From positions 12,853,719 through 12,917,718 of the forward strand of contig CM030834.1 of NCBI GenBank assembly GCA_018105865.1: DNA of 64,000 bases, read 5' to 3'. Origin of the DNA: Metaphire vulgaris (Eukaryota > Annelida > Clitellata > Crassiclitellata > Megascolecidae). A model generated the notes under the pieces. It worked only from the letters and a program-made list of their open reading frames with translations. It did not search any database and was not told the origin of the DNA. Shown piece by piece: positions 19,741 to 31,877 of the stretch. The position numbers and the translations under genes are program-made. The first letter of the stretch is position 1. Each line of letters starts with the position of its first letter.

Positions 19741-20423
19741 TCTAAGGTGCCACTATTGTAATGCCTAGGATTGAAAGCTGTCCTCTGACACCTTACCATT
19801 CCATCAGATATTTCAAGCCACGAGATATCTTCATTTACACGTTATCTTTCAACAGGCAGCGGCGTATCCAGGATTCTGCAATGGGGGTCGCATCGAGATT
19901 TAATTTTCGTTCGGTTGAACAAAAAACCCTCCAGATCTCCTCTCAAACGATTTGATCTTTCATGCATTCTCCTCCATATCGTGCTACCTATACACCCATC
20001 CCCAACCCTATTAAACGATTTTGCGCACATCCCACGTCCGCCGGTCCCAGTCCGAATAGGGAGACCGTACCTCCGTTCCCCACCTGGCTGCGCCAATGAC
20101 AACAGGCAATCTCTGCTATCTTAGCAGGAGATCAGCTGCATAACCATGATTCCAAAGTAGGACGCAACTGTAACTTATACATGCAGGCGAACTCTTCTTC
20201 TCTGAACCGACCAGGGAAAGCGGTGCCTGCCCGGCGGGCGAGAAAGTTCCGGGTGTAATCCGAGATTCAAACCTTGAAATTTTGAGCAATTTTGCGGACT
20301 ATATGACAATTTATCGACAATCGTCCCACCTCCGTCCTTCCAATAAAATGGTCTCGTCAGTTTTCCAGGAATCTCACAACGTACTAGTTGGGACCCGAAT
20401 AGAGGATCTTACCGTCGTGCCCC

Positions 20424-20683
20424 CAGAGCCGTAACTAGGGGGTAGAGGAGCAAGCCGTTCCGGGCGCTGACCGGTGGAGGGAGCGCATATTGGATGTGAA
20501 AGAAAAATTTAAAAAAGCTGTGCCGAAAAAAGTAATCAGCCAGAAAATGGAGTGTTTTTATAAGGATGAGTGGATAAATAAACTTTGTGACGACTAAAAA
20601 AAGTCATCACCGAAATTTAGGGGCGCAAGAGGCGCAAAATATAAATCTTGTCCCGGGCGCCGAAAACCCTAGCTACGGCTCTG
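20424..20683. mobile_element. MITE, GAGCCGTAGCTAGAG family, copy 2
   Basis: Termini CAGAGCCGTAACTAGGG and CCCTAGCTACGGCTCTG. The flanks CGTGCCCC and CGTGCAAA share only five bases. The interior matches copy 1 (GGGGCGCAA, CCCGGGCGC). Confidence 0.78.
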
Positions 20684-20724
20684 CGTGCAAAGTTAGCTGC
20701 GGTAGAAAGAATCGAGCTAATTCA

Positions 20725-20727
20725 TTC

Positions 20728-20806
<79 letters not shown>

Positions 20807-20857
20807 GATTATTATTATTATTACTATTATTATTATTATTATTATTTATTATTATTA

Positions 20858-20892
<35 letters not shown>
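20725..20892. repeat. (ATT)n microsatellite
   Basis: About 168 bp of ATT units with four interruptions. The translated poly-Tyr and poly-Ile frames here are artefacts of the repeat. Confidence 0.95.
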
Positions 20893-20894
<2 letters not shown>

Positions 20895-21004
20895 TCATTT
20901 AATTGAAGTAGGCTACGCGTTAGAGCTTAATTATACAAGCTGTAACTATACAGCAATTATTCATAATTACTGTATAGTTACATATGTCTCTGTCGGTTGA
21001 TAGA

Positions 21005-21203
21005 CAGTAACGGGCAGAGAGGGGGCTGGCGAGGCGGTAGCCCCGGGCGCCGACCAGGTTGGGCGCCAAAATTGACTCGGGTACTTTTTTGCTTGCCAAT
21101 CATTTTTTATCGACTTGGTCCCCGGGGCCCACCATGGTGGCGCCAAAATTGACTCGACGACGACTTGTCCCCGGGCGCTCTGACCACTCTCTGAACGTCA
21201 CTG
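21005..21203. mobile_element. MITE, CAGTARCGKGCAGAG family, copy 1
   Basis: Termini CAGTAACGGGCAGAGAGGGG and CTCTCTGAACGTCACTG. The flanks TTGATAGA and TTTATAGA form a 7/8 duplication. The interior repeats GGGCGCCAAAATTGACTCG twice. Sister copy at 60170-60326. Confidence 0.82.
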
Positions 21204-22356
21204 TTTATAGAACTACAAAAACCACATACGTATAATTAACGAGTCAGTGTAGAATCGTAGACTCACAAACCCAGATCGGTTCGAATGTGCTTTGCCTGGC
21301 GGCGAAAAATTGAGACACCGTTTGGAGTCGACGATTGCAGTGGCGAGTGTCTAGTCTAAACTTCTTATAGACTAGTAAATATAAACTAGACTCTTACCGA
21401 TGCAACAGACTCGTTGAATAGACGATTAATCAGATGACGATGCGTACGTGCTGCGACGGACCCCGTTTCAGTATCTCCTGTATTGATTCTTTATGCGCAA
21501 AGAACACATATTCTTCTCGGCTACTAAGACCGAAAGAAGAGTTGCCGCTCTAGGTAAGCACCCGCGAGTACGTCATTCGAAAAGGAACGTTCACCTGAAA
21601 TTCACCGTTCTGCAATCCGGCGAAGAGTTGCACCTGACTCAAAATATCGACCTTGTTTCGTTTTTCCTAAGACTCAAACAGACTCGGTTACGATTAAAGC
21701 TTTCGGGCATCTGATGATAGGCGGGCGCATCGTGAGACACAAGTAACGTAGAGGTCTATTCGGTTACGCGTCTCTGTCTACTCATTCAGCCGACATGAAA
21801 CCTCAATAACTGCGGTTGCATGCTTTATCCACCGTGATACGTGTGCTCCGCCGAGGGCTGTGACGTATGGACGCAGATTACTTATAGGTCCTGTATACTG
21901 TCCGCAACTCATCTGCAGATTAGCTCTCTCTGTCTTCTGATTACCTTTGGTTCAGGTAAATGCTTTCCAATGTCATCGAATATCGATTTCCAGGCGACAC
22001 AAGCGACACTAATTAGAAGTAGAACGGAACATGAATCACCGGCGTCGCAGTCTGTGACAATATTGTTACAGGAGAGAATACCGATATAAAGCGCTTCGAT
22101 GAACGTTTACCATATTCTAAGTTTTTGCTATACCTAAAACAGACTGTTTTTCCAATTGCAGCCTATGTTCCGCCCCAACATGCCTATTCCCACCAAAGAG
22201 TCACTCTTAAGCATCACTCCAACGTGTCTTAGTCGAACCCTACCATCACTGTAATCTGATCGACTGTTGGCAGTCAATGAATGTCATACATACATACAGT
22301 ATTATTTGGTTTCAAAAGATATTTTTTAAAATTCACCTTCCATAACTCCATAGCCT
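21204..22356. other. No recognised gene
   Basis: Balanced-composition sequence with short open frames only; nothing assignable. Confidence 0.4.
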
Positions 22357-22364
22357 ATTGGTTC

Positions 22365-22837
22365 CACAGATGTAAAAAAACTTTGTAAAAATGATTTTAA
22401 AAAACGTAAAAACGTTATAATTATTTAAAAAACCTTATAAAACGTTGAATAAAAAACATTACCCGGCGTTTATCTGAGTGAGATTAGGGAATGCGCCTTA
22501 CCCACTCACGGAGGATAAACAAGCAAGTCACACTATGCAAAATGACTGGGAAATGAAATAAACAGCAACAATACTGGCATAAATTGCTTACTCTATGTTT
22601 TTAGTAAGGTAGAGTTGCATAATCTGCTAATAAGCAATCGACTATACTCTACACTGTATAGCTAAACAGCAGAAAGCTAATTAATTTGCTAATCGTAACT
22701 GGTTTCAGAAAATCTGTGTTTTTATTTTGCAACGTTTTTTATAATAAAAAAACGTTGGCAAAATTTTTTTTAAAAAACGTTAAAAACGTAAAAACGTGGG
22801 AAATAAAAAAACGTTAAAAACGTTTATTGCATCTATG
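22365..22837. mobile_element. MITE rich in AAAACGTT motifs, with target duplication
   Basis: 473 bp with termini CACAGATGTAAAAAAAC and CGTTTATTGCATCTATG. The flanks are exact ATTGGTTC (22357-22364, 22838-22845). Both ends carry repeated AAAACGTTAAAAACG blocks. Confidence 0.85.
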
Positions 22838-23230
22838 ATTGGTTCAGTGGCGTAACGTCGGTTGCCAGTTCCCGAGGAAGTCTTCCCCATCACTGTGACA
22901 GGAAAATACAATCACCGTTAGCAGAGGGAGAAATTTTTTCGATTCGCGTCGAGCATGAGTCAAAAAAATGAAATTTGATGCTTGATGGTAACTGAGGAGA
23001 GATTTATCTTAAGCTTTGAAAAAATTTATCTGTGTTGCTGATTAAAACATTTATACATCGTCATGGCCAGACGATAAAATTGTCAGATCATTTTTTGGTC
23101 ATAGAGCAATAGTTTACAGTACTTAGTAGAAGTGTGCGAAGTAGATCTGTCGCAAGCCTTGGATTAGTTCCGACAGTACAAGAACCATGTGAAAGTAATC
23201 AGTAATGTGCTTGTTTCAGTACTCAGTAGA

Positions 23231-23503
23231 ATTCTTATTCTGCCTATCTCGTCAGCTGAATGTGAGCGAGGCTTCTCGTGAATGAATATAAATGATACAC
23301 CAGTTAGAAATCAACTCAGTGTTCATGCACTTTCATCTCTTGTTTTCATGGAGGTTAATGGGCCACCATCAACACTGTTCAATCTTGTCAGTTATGTTGA
23401 AAAATGGGTATGCGATGGGCGACATGCTGCCTCAGATGCACCAACTAGCCAAAAAATTGACAAGACATCTGTGTCAATTCCTGCCATGGCAACTCTGTAT
23501 TAA
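23231..23503 (+). pseudogene. hAT transposase C-terminal dimerisation domain remnant
   Basis: Reads ILILPISSAECERGFS-stop-MNIN, then RNQLSVHALSSLVFMEVNGPP, ending FNLVSYVEKWVCDGRHAASD. SSAECERGFS..N..K...RN.L...L..L..I..NGP matches the hATC domain of KIAA1586/ZNF862-like hAT transposases. The stop replaces the residue after GFS. Upstream transposase domains are not readable. Confidence 0.8.
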
Positions 23504-23619
23504 TGTTAAATGATAGTTGTTTTAATTTAGTTGCAGATTTTCAATTGTTGCAACTTGCAGTTGCGCTATTAAATTTATGGTTTAAATAAATGGTGTCTGA
23601 TAATTTATACCAAAAATAT

Positions 23620-24470
23620 TGAAAATTAGAGCAACGTGCATTAAACCATGCATTTTCCATCCCCCACTGTTCGCCATGCCACCCCCAATGCTCGCCATTT
23701 CCCCTCACTGCCCCAGGTCACAAATCGCACATTTCCTGTATCGTCCCGAAATCTCAACCGACAAGTGTTGTAGTATCTCTAAAACAAACGTTTATTTCTA
23801 ATTATGGTCTAACGATGTCTGTGTCTAAAGCCGCGTGAGATGCATTCACCTATTGAGGTCATCCCTGTCATTTCCTTGACTGTTGCCACTCTACACTCTG
23901 GATACGTCGTCATGCAGGGCCATGCACGTGACCAGATCGATACCGGGAAATCAGTCGTCATGGCAACCGTTTACGTGTCGTTCAGGTATTGGAAGGCGGG
24001 TCGCGTAATTTGCAGGATCGGTGTCAGTTCAAGGGTCATCGTCTTCTTCTTCTTCTCCTGTCGATTGTCGATGGGTTTTTTCGCTGGAATTGGAATTCGT
24101 TGCTCTGTTTCTGTTGCTGAAAGCGTGCGCCTTCGTCAAAACCCAGTCTGATTAAAGCAGCCGACGACTGTCATGCAAGACGCTAATCATCTCACAGTCA
24201 CTCTGAGCCGCCTGCACTAATATGCGAAGTCCAGAGACCGTCCCGACCGTCGTAAAAACATAATTATAATCAGATTCCGCTCTAATTTGCAATAATCGAT
24301 CGGCAAATTAAAAAAGATATCACAGAAATCGATAATAGCTTCTTAATTAATTTGAACGCTGCATGAAATAGCAAGCCTGTGCGTTTGCTATGAACAAACC
24401 TGAAACGTTCTTCTGTACTTAGGCGTTCTTCAAAGATGTCCTATGACTTAAAGAAACATGCTACTACTGC
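23620..24470. other. No recognised gene
   Basis: No assignable product. A 103-codon frame on + (23840-24151) has no known motifs and is probably chance. Confidence 0.4.
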
Positions 24471-24478
24471 ACTACGAT

Positions 24479-24966
24479 CAGTGGCGGATTAACATTTTTA
24501 GGTCCGGTACGCATATTTCCATGGAGGTCCGCTATATAGTGTCGATGAAGCTTTAGATTTTTTCTAAATCTCGGAAAACTTTCGGAAAAGTTAAAGATTT
24601 ACAGACGACAGATCAAGTGTGAAAGCGTGGTGATGACCTATTTTGCTTGTCAAGCTCTTTAGGACGTTGCGTGACAAATATGCATGTTGCATGCACACGA
24701 ATTTCTGTTTATCAGTTTTTTAAAGCGAAGTTTTATATTCCGAAAAGGAAGCTATTTTAAAAAGAAATAATTAAAAAATCATAAAAAATATTGTTAATAG
24801 AAAAGGCGAGCCCCTAGATTTTAATTTTGCAGGCGGGCCCGGTACCGATGTACCATTTGTACCGATGTACCACTTGTACCGATGTACCATTTGTACCGAT
24901 GTACAATTCGTATCGATGTACCATTTGTACCGATGTACCATTTGTACCGTGGTAAATCCGCCACTG
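24479..24966. mobile_element. MITE with internal 18-bp minisatellite
   Basis: Termini CAGTGGCGGATTAACATT and GGTAAATCCGCCACTG. The flanks ACTACGAT and ACTACTAT form a 7/8 duplication. It includes a minus-strand copy of the recurrent motif (24630-24655) and a minisatellite at 24843-24952. Confidence 0.88.
24843..24952. repeat. 18-bp minisatellite, about six copies
   Basis: Unit GTACCGATGTACCATTTG repeated with few changes, wholly inside the MITE 24479-24966. Confidence 0.92.
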
Positions 24967-25338
24967 ACTACTATTGAAAATTGAGACGTAGTAGGCTACA
25001 TGGAATTACTATTGCTAACTCCGCATAAATATCGTGGCCAACTTGTTGGTACAATTATTTCGGAGTAAGTGGTAAACACACGAGCCCGTGCAGTGTACAA
25101 AATGTTCGTTAAAAGTAACAGAGCCAGTTGGTCGTTGATTCTCGACAACGAATATTTCTATTCTTGCGGAACCAATCTAACCTTACCTCAGGTCGTGGTG
25201 TAAGTCACCCGCTCTCCGTTGAAGCAGTTTTGGCGGTGGGTATGTTGGAAAGGTGTGTGAAGAGATTGAGAAAATTGAGGCAGAGTACCTGGAAGAAATA
25301 AACAAGTGCAGGTAGAGTAAGCGAGGTAGGTAGAGAAG

Positions 25339-25633
25339 CATGGGCGTCCGGACGGGGTGCAAGTGGGTGCAATTGCACCCACCTGGATAAGTTGAAAAAT
25401 TATGAAAAAAGTAAAATTACTAAAAGGTAACAATTAGTCTAATAACAATAGGCTACACTATAGCACTAAGTTAAAACATGAATTTATATAAGAATTCTGT
25501 GAATCCAACTTGTAGCACTAAATTATTTATGCTTAGTCAAATAGATCATGACAATCTTGGACAGTGCTTTTCATTTCTTTCGTCACGTGACCCTGTTTTG
25601 CATCCCTTGGAAAAATTCCTGTGGACGCCCATG
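25339..25633. mobile_element. MITE, CATGGGCGTCC family
   Basis: Termini CATGGGCGTCCGGACG and CCTGTGGACGCCCATG. The flanks are exact TAGAGAAG (25331-25338, 25634-25641). The subterminal palindromic GGTGCAATTGCACC stands out. Confidence 0.88.
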
Positions 25634-26303
25634 TAGAGAAGGTGGAGAATGTAGGGACACTGTAGAGTGAGCGAAGAGGCCAGAATGAGTGCTGATTGAA
25701 AAGCATCGTTTTCAAAAGTCCAGTAAAAGAGCATGATTCGAACAGGATTCGAAAAAATCTAAATCTTCTACAGACGATTTGTCAAAAAGATCACTGAATA
25801 GTCTGGGCTTGTCGGACTTTGTCCTATTATTTACAGGATGGAAGCAGATACCCGCACATTTTTACATTTCAGGCCAGTGCCTGAGGACAGAGAATACAAG
25901 GTTTAAAAGAGGGACACGTCCTTCTTTCGCCGGACGTCTGTTAACCCATAATCTCAGCTTAATTTATTTTTATTGTTATTTTTTGTATTTTTATATTTAC
26001 TTCTAAACACACGATCCTAAAAGCGCCACCTAGTGAATGATGAAAAATTATTAGGACTTAAATGACGAAGTTTTCAGGGGTCTATGAAAGCTAGAAAATA
26101 AAGCATTGAGAACACAAGCAGTGGCGTGCAGAGATTGGTGGATGCCCGGAATAATTGTCTCTATAAGTAAAAAAGTCTACGAAGACCATGAAACGGACGG
26201 ACCTGGTCAATCAAGATGGTAGATTTTGTAAATTTGTTTTTATCCGCGTCAACAACGACGCGCTAGAATATATTAAACACAACCGAATCGTGTCGCTTCA
26301 AAC

Positions 26304-26521
26304 CATGGAGGTATTATCCCTGGAGACGGCATTACATCATGTCGGTGAAGCCGACTATTTGGGAAGGAAATTCCCAGACGGCAGCCACAGTTTGAGTCTA
26401 AAAGATGGCCGCTAACCATGGTTAACAGCCTACGCGCTATTTTTAGCCTACGCGCTCACTGGCTTCACGCAGCTTTGGCTAGATATGACGTAATGCCGTC
26501 TCCTGGGATAATACCTCCATG
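26304..26521. mobile_element. MITE, CATGGAGGTATTATCCC family
   Basis: Long inverted termini (CATGGAGGTATTATCCCTGG, continuing AGACGGCATTAC, and the mirror end). The flanks are exact CTTCAAAC (26296-26303, 26522-26529). An open frame through it is fortuitous. A joined end-to-end remnant of the same terminus appears at 12743-12763. Confidence 0.88.
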
Positions 26522-26759
26522 CTTCAAACTGATTTTAAAACTGTCGCACGCAGATTTTTAGTTAGATGCTTTCCAAAATAATATCTTGAGCTGTTACCAC
26601 TGACGCCCGCCTTTGGTTAGGTTTGCTTCTAAGGGTCATTAAGTAGATGTCTATGCATAGCCCCCAACCCATTGAGCCTAAACGCCGAGTAGTCTTTGAC
26701 GAAAGACTATCTTGTATTGAGTGTATTCTCACTTGCAATCCTGTGCAATAATGCCACGA

Positions 26760-27060
26760 GATCGCTAACATCCCCCCACTTCGTATTTATAAAACGGCGG
26801 TCGTCATTGGCTGCGCTGTTAACGCGCCAACGCAACGGCCAGTGACGTCGTGTGACGTCATTCGCAGCCGTCGTCGTCGTCGTCGTCGCTGCATCCGAAA
26901 GGTCTTGGCGAACATCGCTAGCGCCGTATCTGATTGGTTGGTTCGCCCGATCGCCTGCTTCGACGGAAGAACCACAACGCAGTCGGCTGACCAACCGACC
27001 GACCAGAGCAGTCGACGAAACTCTCTGATTGCCATTTCGTATCGCACCGTCTCTGTCTGT
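26760..27060 (+). promoter_or_regulatory. CpG-rich candidate promoter with paired CRE sites
   Basis: CpG-dense sequence about 0.8-1.1 kb upstream of the signal-peptide exon. TGACGTCG (26843) and a perfect CRE TGACGTCA (26853) are spaced 10 bp apart, about one helical turn. A (CGT)n run follows. Assignment to the downstream exon is an inference from position. Confidence 0.4.
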
Positions 27061-27296
27061 CTGTATGTCTATGCTTCTATCTCTGTCCGTCTATCTGTTT
27101 GTCTGTCCCTGTTTCTGTCTGTCTGTCTGTCTGCCTCTCTTTCTCTGTCTTTCCATTCATTGTCTCCTTGTCTGACCATATCTCTGGATAAGGAATGTCT
27201 GCTGTTCGAAAGAGAATTGCTGTTAACGCCCTTTCTGTGCCGAACTGTGCCCGAACATCGGGCGAAATAGGATTTTTAGAGACTGACGAAGCGCAG

Positions 27297-27299
<3 letters not shown>

Positions 27300-27345
<46 letters not shown>
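27300..27345. repeat. (GT)n microsatellite
   Basis: Pure GT run of about 46 bp. It follows an imperfect (TCTG)n stretch at about 27050-27150. Confidence 0.95.
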
Positions 27346-27346
<1 letters not shown>

Positions 27347-27520
27347 TGATCGGCCGACAGAACGAAAGGCGCTGTCGTTGGTAGCGTTGGCTACCAGTCG
27401 TCGACTGCGCAAGAGAACGATAACTCTTGCGCTGTTTAGAGATCGCAGTCCTTGTGGAAAGGGCATTAGAGCAGATAGGCGAAGAGCGATAGAGAACATT
27501 TCGCACATGAGTGTGTGTGA

Positions 27521-27522
27521 TA

Positions 27523-27599
<77 letters not shown>
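27521..27599. repeat. (TA)n-(GA)n compound microsatellite
   Basis: About 50 bp of TA with one CA interruption runs directly into about 29 bp of GA. Confidence 0.95.
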
Positions 27600-27606
<7 letters not shown>

Positions 27607-27707
27607 TCTGTGCTGCTAGGTCACTCGAAAGTGCAGGACAATTTCTTTTGATTTGAAAAGCGGTATTTGATCAAGCAGAACATTTGATAGAGAGAGATTT
27701 AAGCTGG

Positions 27708-27708
<1 letters not shown>

Positions 27709-27755
<47 letters not shown>
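27709..27755. repeat. (ATT)n microsatellite
   Basis: Sixteen or so ATT units, about 80 bp upstream of the signal-peptide start codon. Confidence 0.95.
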
Positions 27756-27834
27756 GAAGATATTTAAACGTCTACAGAGAAAGTCTTTGAACAAAGAACG
27801 TTCGTCATTTACTGTCGGAACTTGCCGAATTCTG

Positions 27835-27931
27835 ATGGAGTTCTGTTCACCTGCGAGTAGAATTGAAACCGCGCGTAAGTGTTTCGTGGTAATTTTGTGG
27901 CTGCTCATCTGCTTAGAAAAATGCCATGCAG
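27835..27931 (+). CDS. Signal-peptide exon of a secreted or membrane protein
   Basis: From ATG 27835 the frame gives 32 codons plus one base and ends GCAG before GTACGT, a strong donor in phase 1. The peptide MEFCSPASRIETARK is followed by the hydrophobic core CFVVILWLLICLEKCHA, a textbook signal sequence with cleavage expected after Ala32. An in-frame upstream ATG at 27754 would add 27 residues (MKIFKRLQRK..), making a less typical leader, so 27835 is preferred. Phase 1 matches the lectin exon at 62872-63147 (G|AG gives Glu), so both may form one gene with an intron of about 35 kb. Intermediate exons cannot be excluded. Confidence 0.55.
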
Positions 27932-28083
27932 GTACGTTCTTCATACAATTCATAAATATCTACATATCTTCAGAACGTATCCAAAATGCTTCGGGCAATT
28001 ATACCGAAACTTCCGAAAGAGAGAGATAGACCTTGTAGACTTTTATAAAATATAGCAGAACTACTATGCTAAAGTGTTTAGCC

Positions 28084-28423
28084 CAGTGGTTCTCAGACTG
28101 CAAGGGGTCCGAGGTCCCATAGGGGACAGCCAAGCGGATTCAGAGGGGCTGTGAAGGGATTACTTTCTCAAGATCTCTCACCCACACCTCAGAACACAAA
28201 ACACGCTGATGGCCCTAAGAGCGCTGATTCCATTTGAATTCAAATTTGATGACTAAGATTTGCAATTTTCTGATTAAATAATTGATTGACAAAACAAGTA
28301 GCCTATGTGTTAATTAGGCCCTATAGTTAATTTAAAATTCTGATTTTATAAGGTCCGCGGGTCATCACAAATATTTCTTAGGGACCACCATGCAAGAAAT
28401 CATAGAAAGTTTGAGGACCGCTG
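28084..28423. mobile_element. hAT-type MITE
   Basis: Termini CAGTGGTTCTCAGACTGC and AAGTTTGAGGACCGCTG. The flanks GTTTAGCC and GTCTAGCC form a 7/8 duplication. It lies just downstream of the signal-peptide exon. Confidence 0.85.
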
Positions 28424-28913
28424 GTCTAGCCTCTTATTGGAGCTAAACAATTAGAAACCAAAAGTGTCGTTCTTCAGTGGGGGAGGGGGGCAGTAGGGGT
28501 AAAGTTAAACCCTCACCCCGACATATGTCGATGGATAAATAAAAGCCTTTAATATTATAGCAGTGGCATCCGATTAGCACGAGAAGGTTCACTCATTGTT
28601 TATTCTAGGCCTTCTCTGGAGGGATTCCCCCTCCCCAAAGTTTTAAAATCCCCCCAAAAAATCTATATGTTGCATTGTGGATAAAAATTTTCCCTCAAAA
28701 GTGTGGCGAGTGAGGAGTTTTTTGAGAGGGGGAAATATAAGGATGATCATTTTCATGTCAAGGTGGCTATAATAAACACTGGTCTCACTGCTGGTTGAAC
28801 ATTTTGATTTGTCTGTAGTAGTCCGAACTTTCACTGATTTTTGGAACATTCAATTCCAATCAAGTGAGAAAATAAGCCTCACCCGCCCACCACCTGATTA
28901 TTCACTCAATTTC

Positions 28914-28957
28914 GTGTGTGTGTGTGCGTGTAGGCTTATGTGTGTATGTGTGTAGGC

Positions 28958-28988
<31 letters not shown>
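28914..28988. repeat. (GT)n-rich repeat
   Basis: GT runs interrupted by TAGGCTTAT(G) spacers. Confidence 0.9.
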
Positions 28989-28989
<1 letters not shown>

Positions 28990-29680
28990 TGTCAGCCATT
29001 GTGAGAAATCAATCGACATGCACTCTGAGACTCTCTTGCCGTTGGCTTCACATTAAAAACGCATTGCATTCGTGAAATTTGTCACTGAAATTTCGCCTGA
29101 TTTCGATGTCGACTAACTACGCTGCTTGCTGACATGGTAGAGCTCTTCTAGCCATGGATTACCTTCTATAGAGACGTAGAAGAGACGTTCCGTCGACGGA
29201 CGTCGATATTTGCTGAGCACCAAATAGGACGACGGAATACTTTGCCCAATTATTAGTTTCTAAAGGAGATTAAAGTAGTAATCTAGAGACGCGGAGAAAC
29301 ATCTGAGAATCTCGACTATTGTTCTGCTGATGGCGACACACACACTCAGTGTCTTGCACTGAGACGTAATGGCCGACAGCCTTTTTACACAAAGAGAGAC
29401 GTCTCGCTGAGAACATCGCCGAGAGAATCATTTCGTGTTAGAAGTCTAAGGAACAAGTACAGTGAAGAAGGCAAAGCCAGTCTCACTCTCTCTCTCTCTC
29501 TATCTATCTCTCTCTCTCCCTCTCTCTCTCTTTCCTGCGCTCTTTTTTCTCCCCTCGCCTCCCCCGCAGCAGTGCTTGCGTGACGATGGTTCTGCTACCG
29601 ACGTTCCACTAAAGAAAGCATAATTGTAGAGGCGAATTAACTCTCTCTCTCTCGCTCTCTCTCTCTCTCGCTCTCTCTCG

Positions 29681-29742
<62 letters not shown>

Positions 29743-29890
29743 ATCTATCTCTCTTTGCCTCGTCCATCTTCCTCCTTGTCATCTTCTTTATCATGCTCTT
29801 ATATTTGCATGCTCATGGATTCAAGTCTAAATCTTATGTCGCATTCACATGCGTGAAGCGACGAGATATCTGTGGCGTTAAAATACCACT
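28990..29890. other. No gene recognised; (CT)n tracts
   Basis: Contains imperfect CT microsatellites at about 29483-29530 and 29640-29750 and nothing assignable otherwise. Confidence 0.5.
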
Positions 29891-29891
29891 T

Positions 29892-30020
29892 AGGGGCTGT
29901 ACATAAAGTACGTCACTATTTTTGCCAGTTCTTTCCTATTGTTACAACCAGTCACAAATCTCGGACAGGGGAAGGGAAGGGGTCGGGGTAAAGCGTCGTC
30001 CATCCATTACGCTCCTCGGG
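29892..30020. mobile_element. MITE end, GGGCTGTMYATAAAGTACGTCA family
   Basis: Starts GGGGCTGTACATAAAGTACG, the same terminus type as 61017 (GGGGCTGTCTATTAAGTACG) and similar to 55707 and 58827. The second end is not clear, so only the left part is claimed. Confidence 0.5.
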
Positions 30021-30493
30021 TTTCTTATTTACAGTAATAAATTCGAGTTTCGAGTTCAATTTTCAGCAGTGAATCATGGAGATATTCAACTTCCGGCAAT
30101 GATGACGAATGTAGGCTAATATGAGATATAAAATTCCACGTAACTGGCATAATATAGTTATTGTACACCAGTAACATCTTCTGTTGTAACGCATCCGTCA
30201 GAAGAGAAAGTAAAATATCACGCATATTTCAAGTATATATATTCATACATAATTTTACATATACGTATATATACATACATATAAAGTTAGTGGCGAGGCC
30301 ACGGGGGGTGCTGAGGGGTTTGAACACCCCACTTGCCATCAGGGCTACCCATGAAATTCGTGCAAAATTGCAGAGGAATTTTTTTGAGGGGAGAGGGGGA
30401 TGGTTGAGGATTGGCTGTACTAGTCTAAGTATCAAGCGTTCTCTATATATCTAGGCCTATATAACAAGTTCTCTCTCTCTATATATATACTCT

Positions 30494-30524
30494 GTTATAT
30501 ACAGTAGATTCTACTGTATATAAC
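30494..30524. repeat. Perfect 15-bp-arm palindrome
   Basis: GTTATATACAGTAGA, one base, then its exact reverse complement. It lies in AT-rich microsatellite-like sequence. Confidence 0.9.
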
Positions 30525-31142
30525 AAGTTTTCTATATATCTATATAACAAGCAGTTATGCGTTGGACGGACTGGGAGTCTGGGACCCGCTATGGCCGTAG
30601 GCTACATGTTACTATTTGCAAGAAATTGTATCGGATAGATAAAACTATTGTCTAAAAGTTATCTAATGCACTCATTACATCTACTAATGAACGAATGTCC
30701 GATCTCATTGAGATATATGTGGAACGTGACTATTCAGACGGTTTGAGACTAGGTGATTTGGTTTCAGAATTTGCGCTAAAACCGAGAAAACTTTCACTGG
30801 GAGTCTGTCACAACGTTCTACTAAATATGAACCTGTTGCTATTAATAATAGCCTATTATTGATAATTGTCATTGTGTTTGACTTTTTGTGTTTGTATGTT
30901 CATTGCGTTCCGTTAACCTTTGAGTTAGTTGAAACTGGATCATCTTAATGTGAACTGCAATATAATATTCTGTATGGTTCACTTTAATACACTTTAAAGT
31001 TGACAATCATCTTGAAATTATTATTCATGCAGTCTTTGCAGGTATTCACAGCTGCGTTACATGCACAGCTATTAAAATGCATGTTTATGCGTTGTATTAG
31101 CGTCTAAAAGTAAAAGTATCACTATTCATACTAACTACTACT

Positions 31143-31315
31143 ATTGCCATTACAATCGCCCCACCACCGGCACCACCACTATCAACACAACTACTACTAC
31201 TACTAATATGAGGTCTACTCTTACTACAACTACTACCACCACCTCCACTACCTCTACTACTACAATTACTACTATTGCCATTGCACTTATCCCACCACCA
31301 CCACTACTACAAATG
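31143..31315. repeat. (ACT)n/(CCA)n imperfect microsatellite
   Basis: Degenerate ACT and CCACCA trinucleotides over about 170 bp. The poly-Val frame on the minus strand is an artefact. Confidence 0.85.
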
Positions 31316-31512
31316 TGGCGGTGATGACCTTTTTGCTTGTCAGGCTTTTTTCGTTGCAATAAATAGTACTGCATGAAAGTTACATTTTTTGATTATATGT
31401 AAGAAATGAAATCGTTGACGTCAACTTCTCTTGACCCCTCCCCTGTCAAGAAATGTAAAACCGTTTCGAACTCCATTCCCTATTTTGGTGGCGTAATTAA
31501 TGGACGGCCACT
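31316..31512 (-). mobile_element. MITE, GGNCGTCCATTAATTACG family (reverse copy)
   Basis: In reverse complement it matches 61017-61215: GGTCAAGAGAAGTTGACGTC, the TATTGCAA..GAAAAAAGC block, and the recurrent motif ending GGTCATCACCGCCACA. The right end in + orientation is AATTAATGGACGGCCAC. Confidence 0.7.
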
Positions 31513-31697
31513 TAACGAAAAGCGGCATTTCTCGAATCCACATTGCGTCTAGGAATCGGTGCAATATTAATTCAAAGAATCGCAAAAAATCATACATGAG
31601 TAGGTTATGTGACTGTATGTCACATAACGACAATCATAAGATTTAACTCCAACGGTAACTATGGCCTCAATGTTACCAATCATATGTATGTCAAAGT

Positions 31698-31877
31698 CAG
31701 TGGCGGCTCCAGGATTTGGCAAGTGGGGGGCAGTTGGGGTGGCAACTTCTAACCATGGGGGCCAACCATTTGTTGTTAGATATGTAGTATTAAGAATAGG
31801 GTCCCAACAGGGGGCCACTGAGGGCCATGTACTCAATAGGGGGCACGGTCCCCGGGACCCCTGTGGAGCCGCCACTG
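31698..31877. mobile_element. MITE, CAGTGGCGGCTCC family, copy 1
   Basis: 180 bp with termini CAGTGGCGGCTCCAGGATTT and CCTGTGGAGCCGCCACTG. The flanks are exact GTCAAAGT (31690-31697, 31878-31885). Sister copies at 43739-43930 and 62650-62835. Confidence 0.92.

Noticed and set aside
26188..26415. 75-codon ORF MKRTDLVNQDGRF..
   Set aside because: Its second half is the left arm of the MITE 26304-26521; no motif or splice site supports it.
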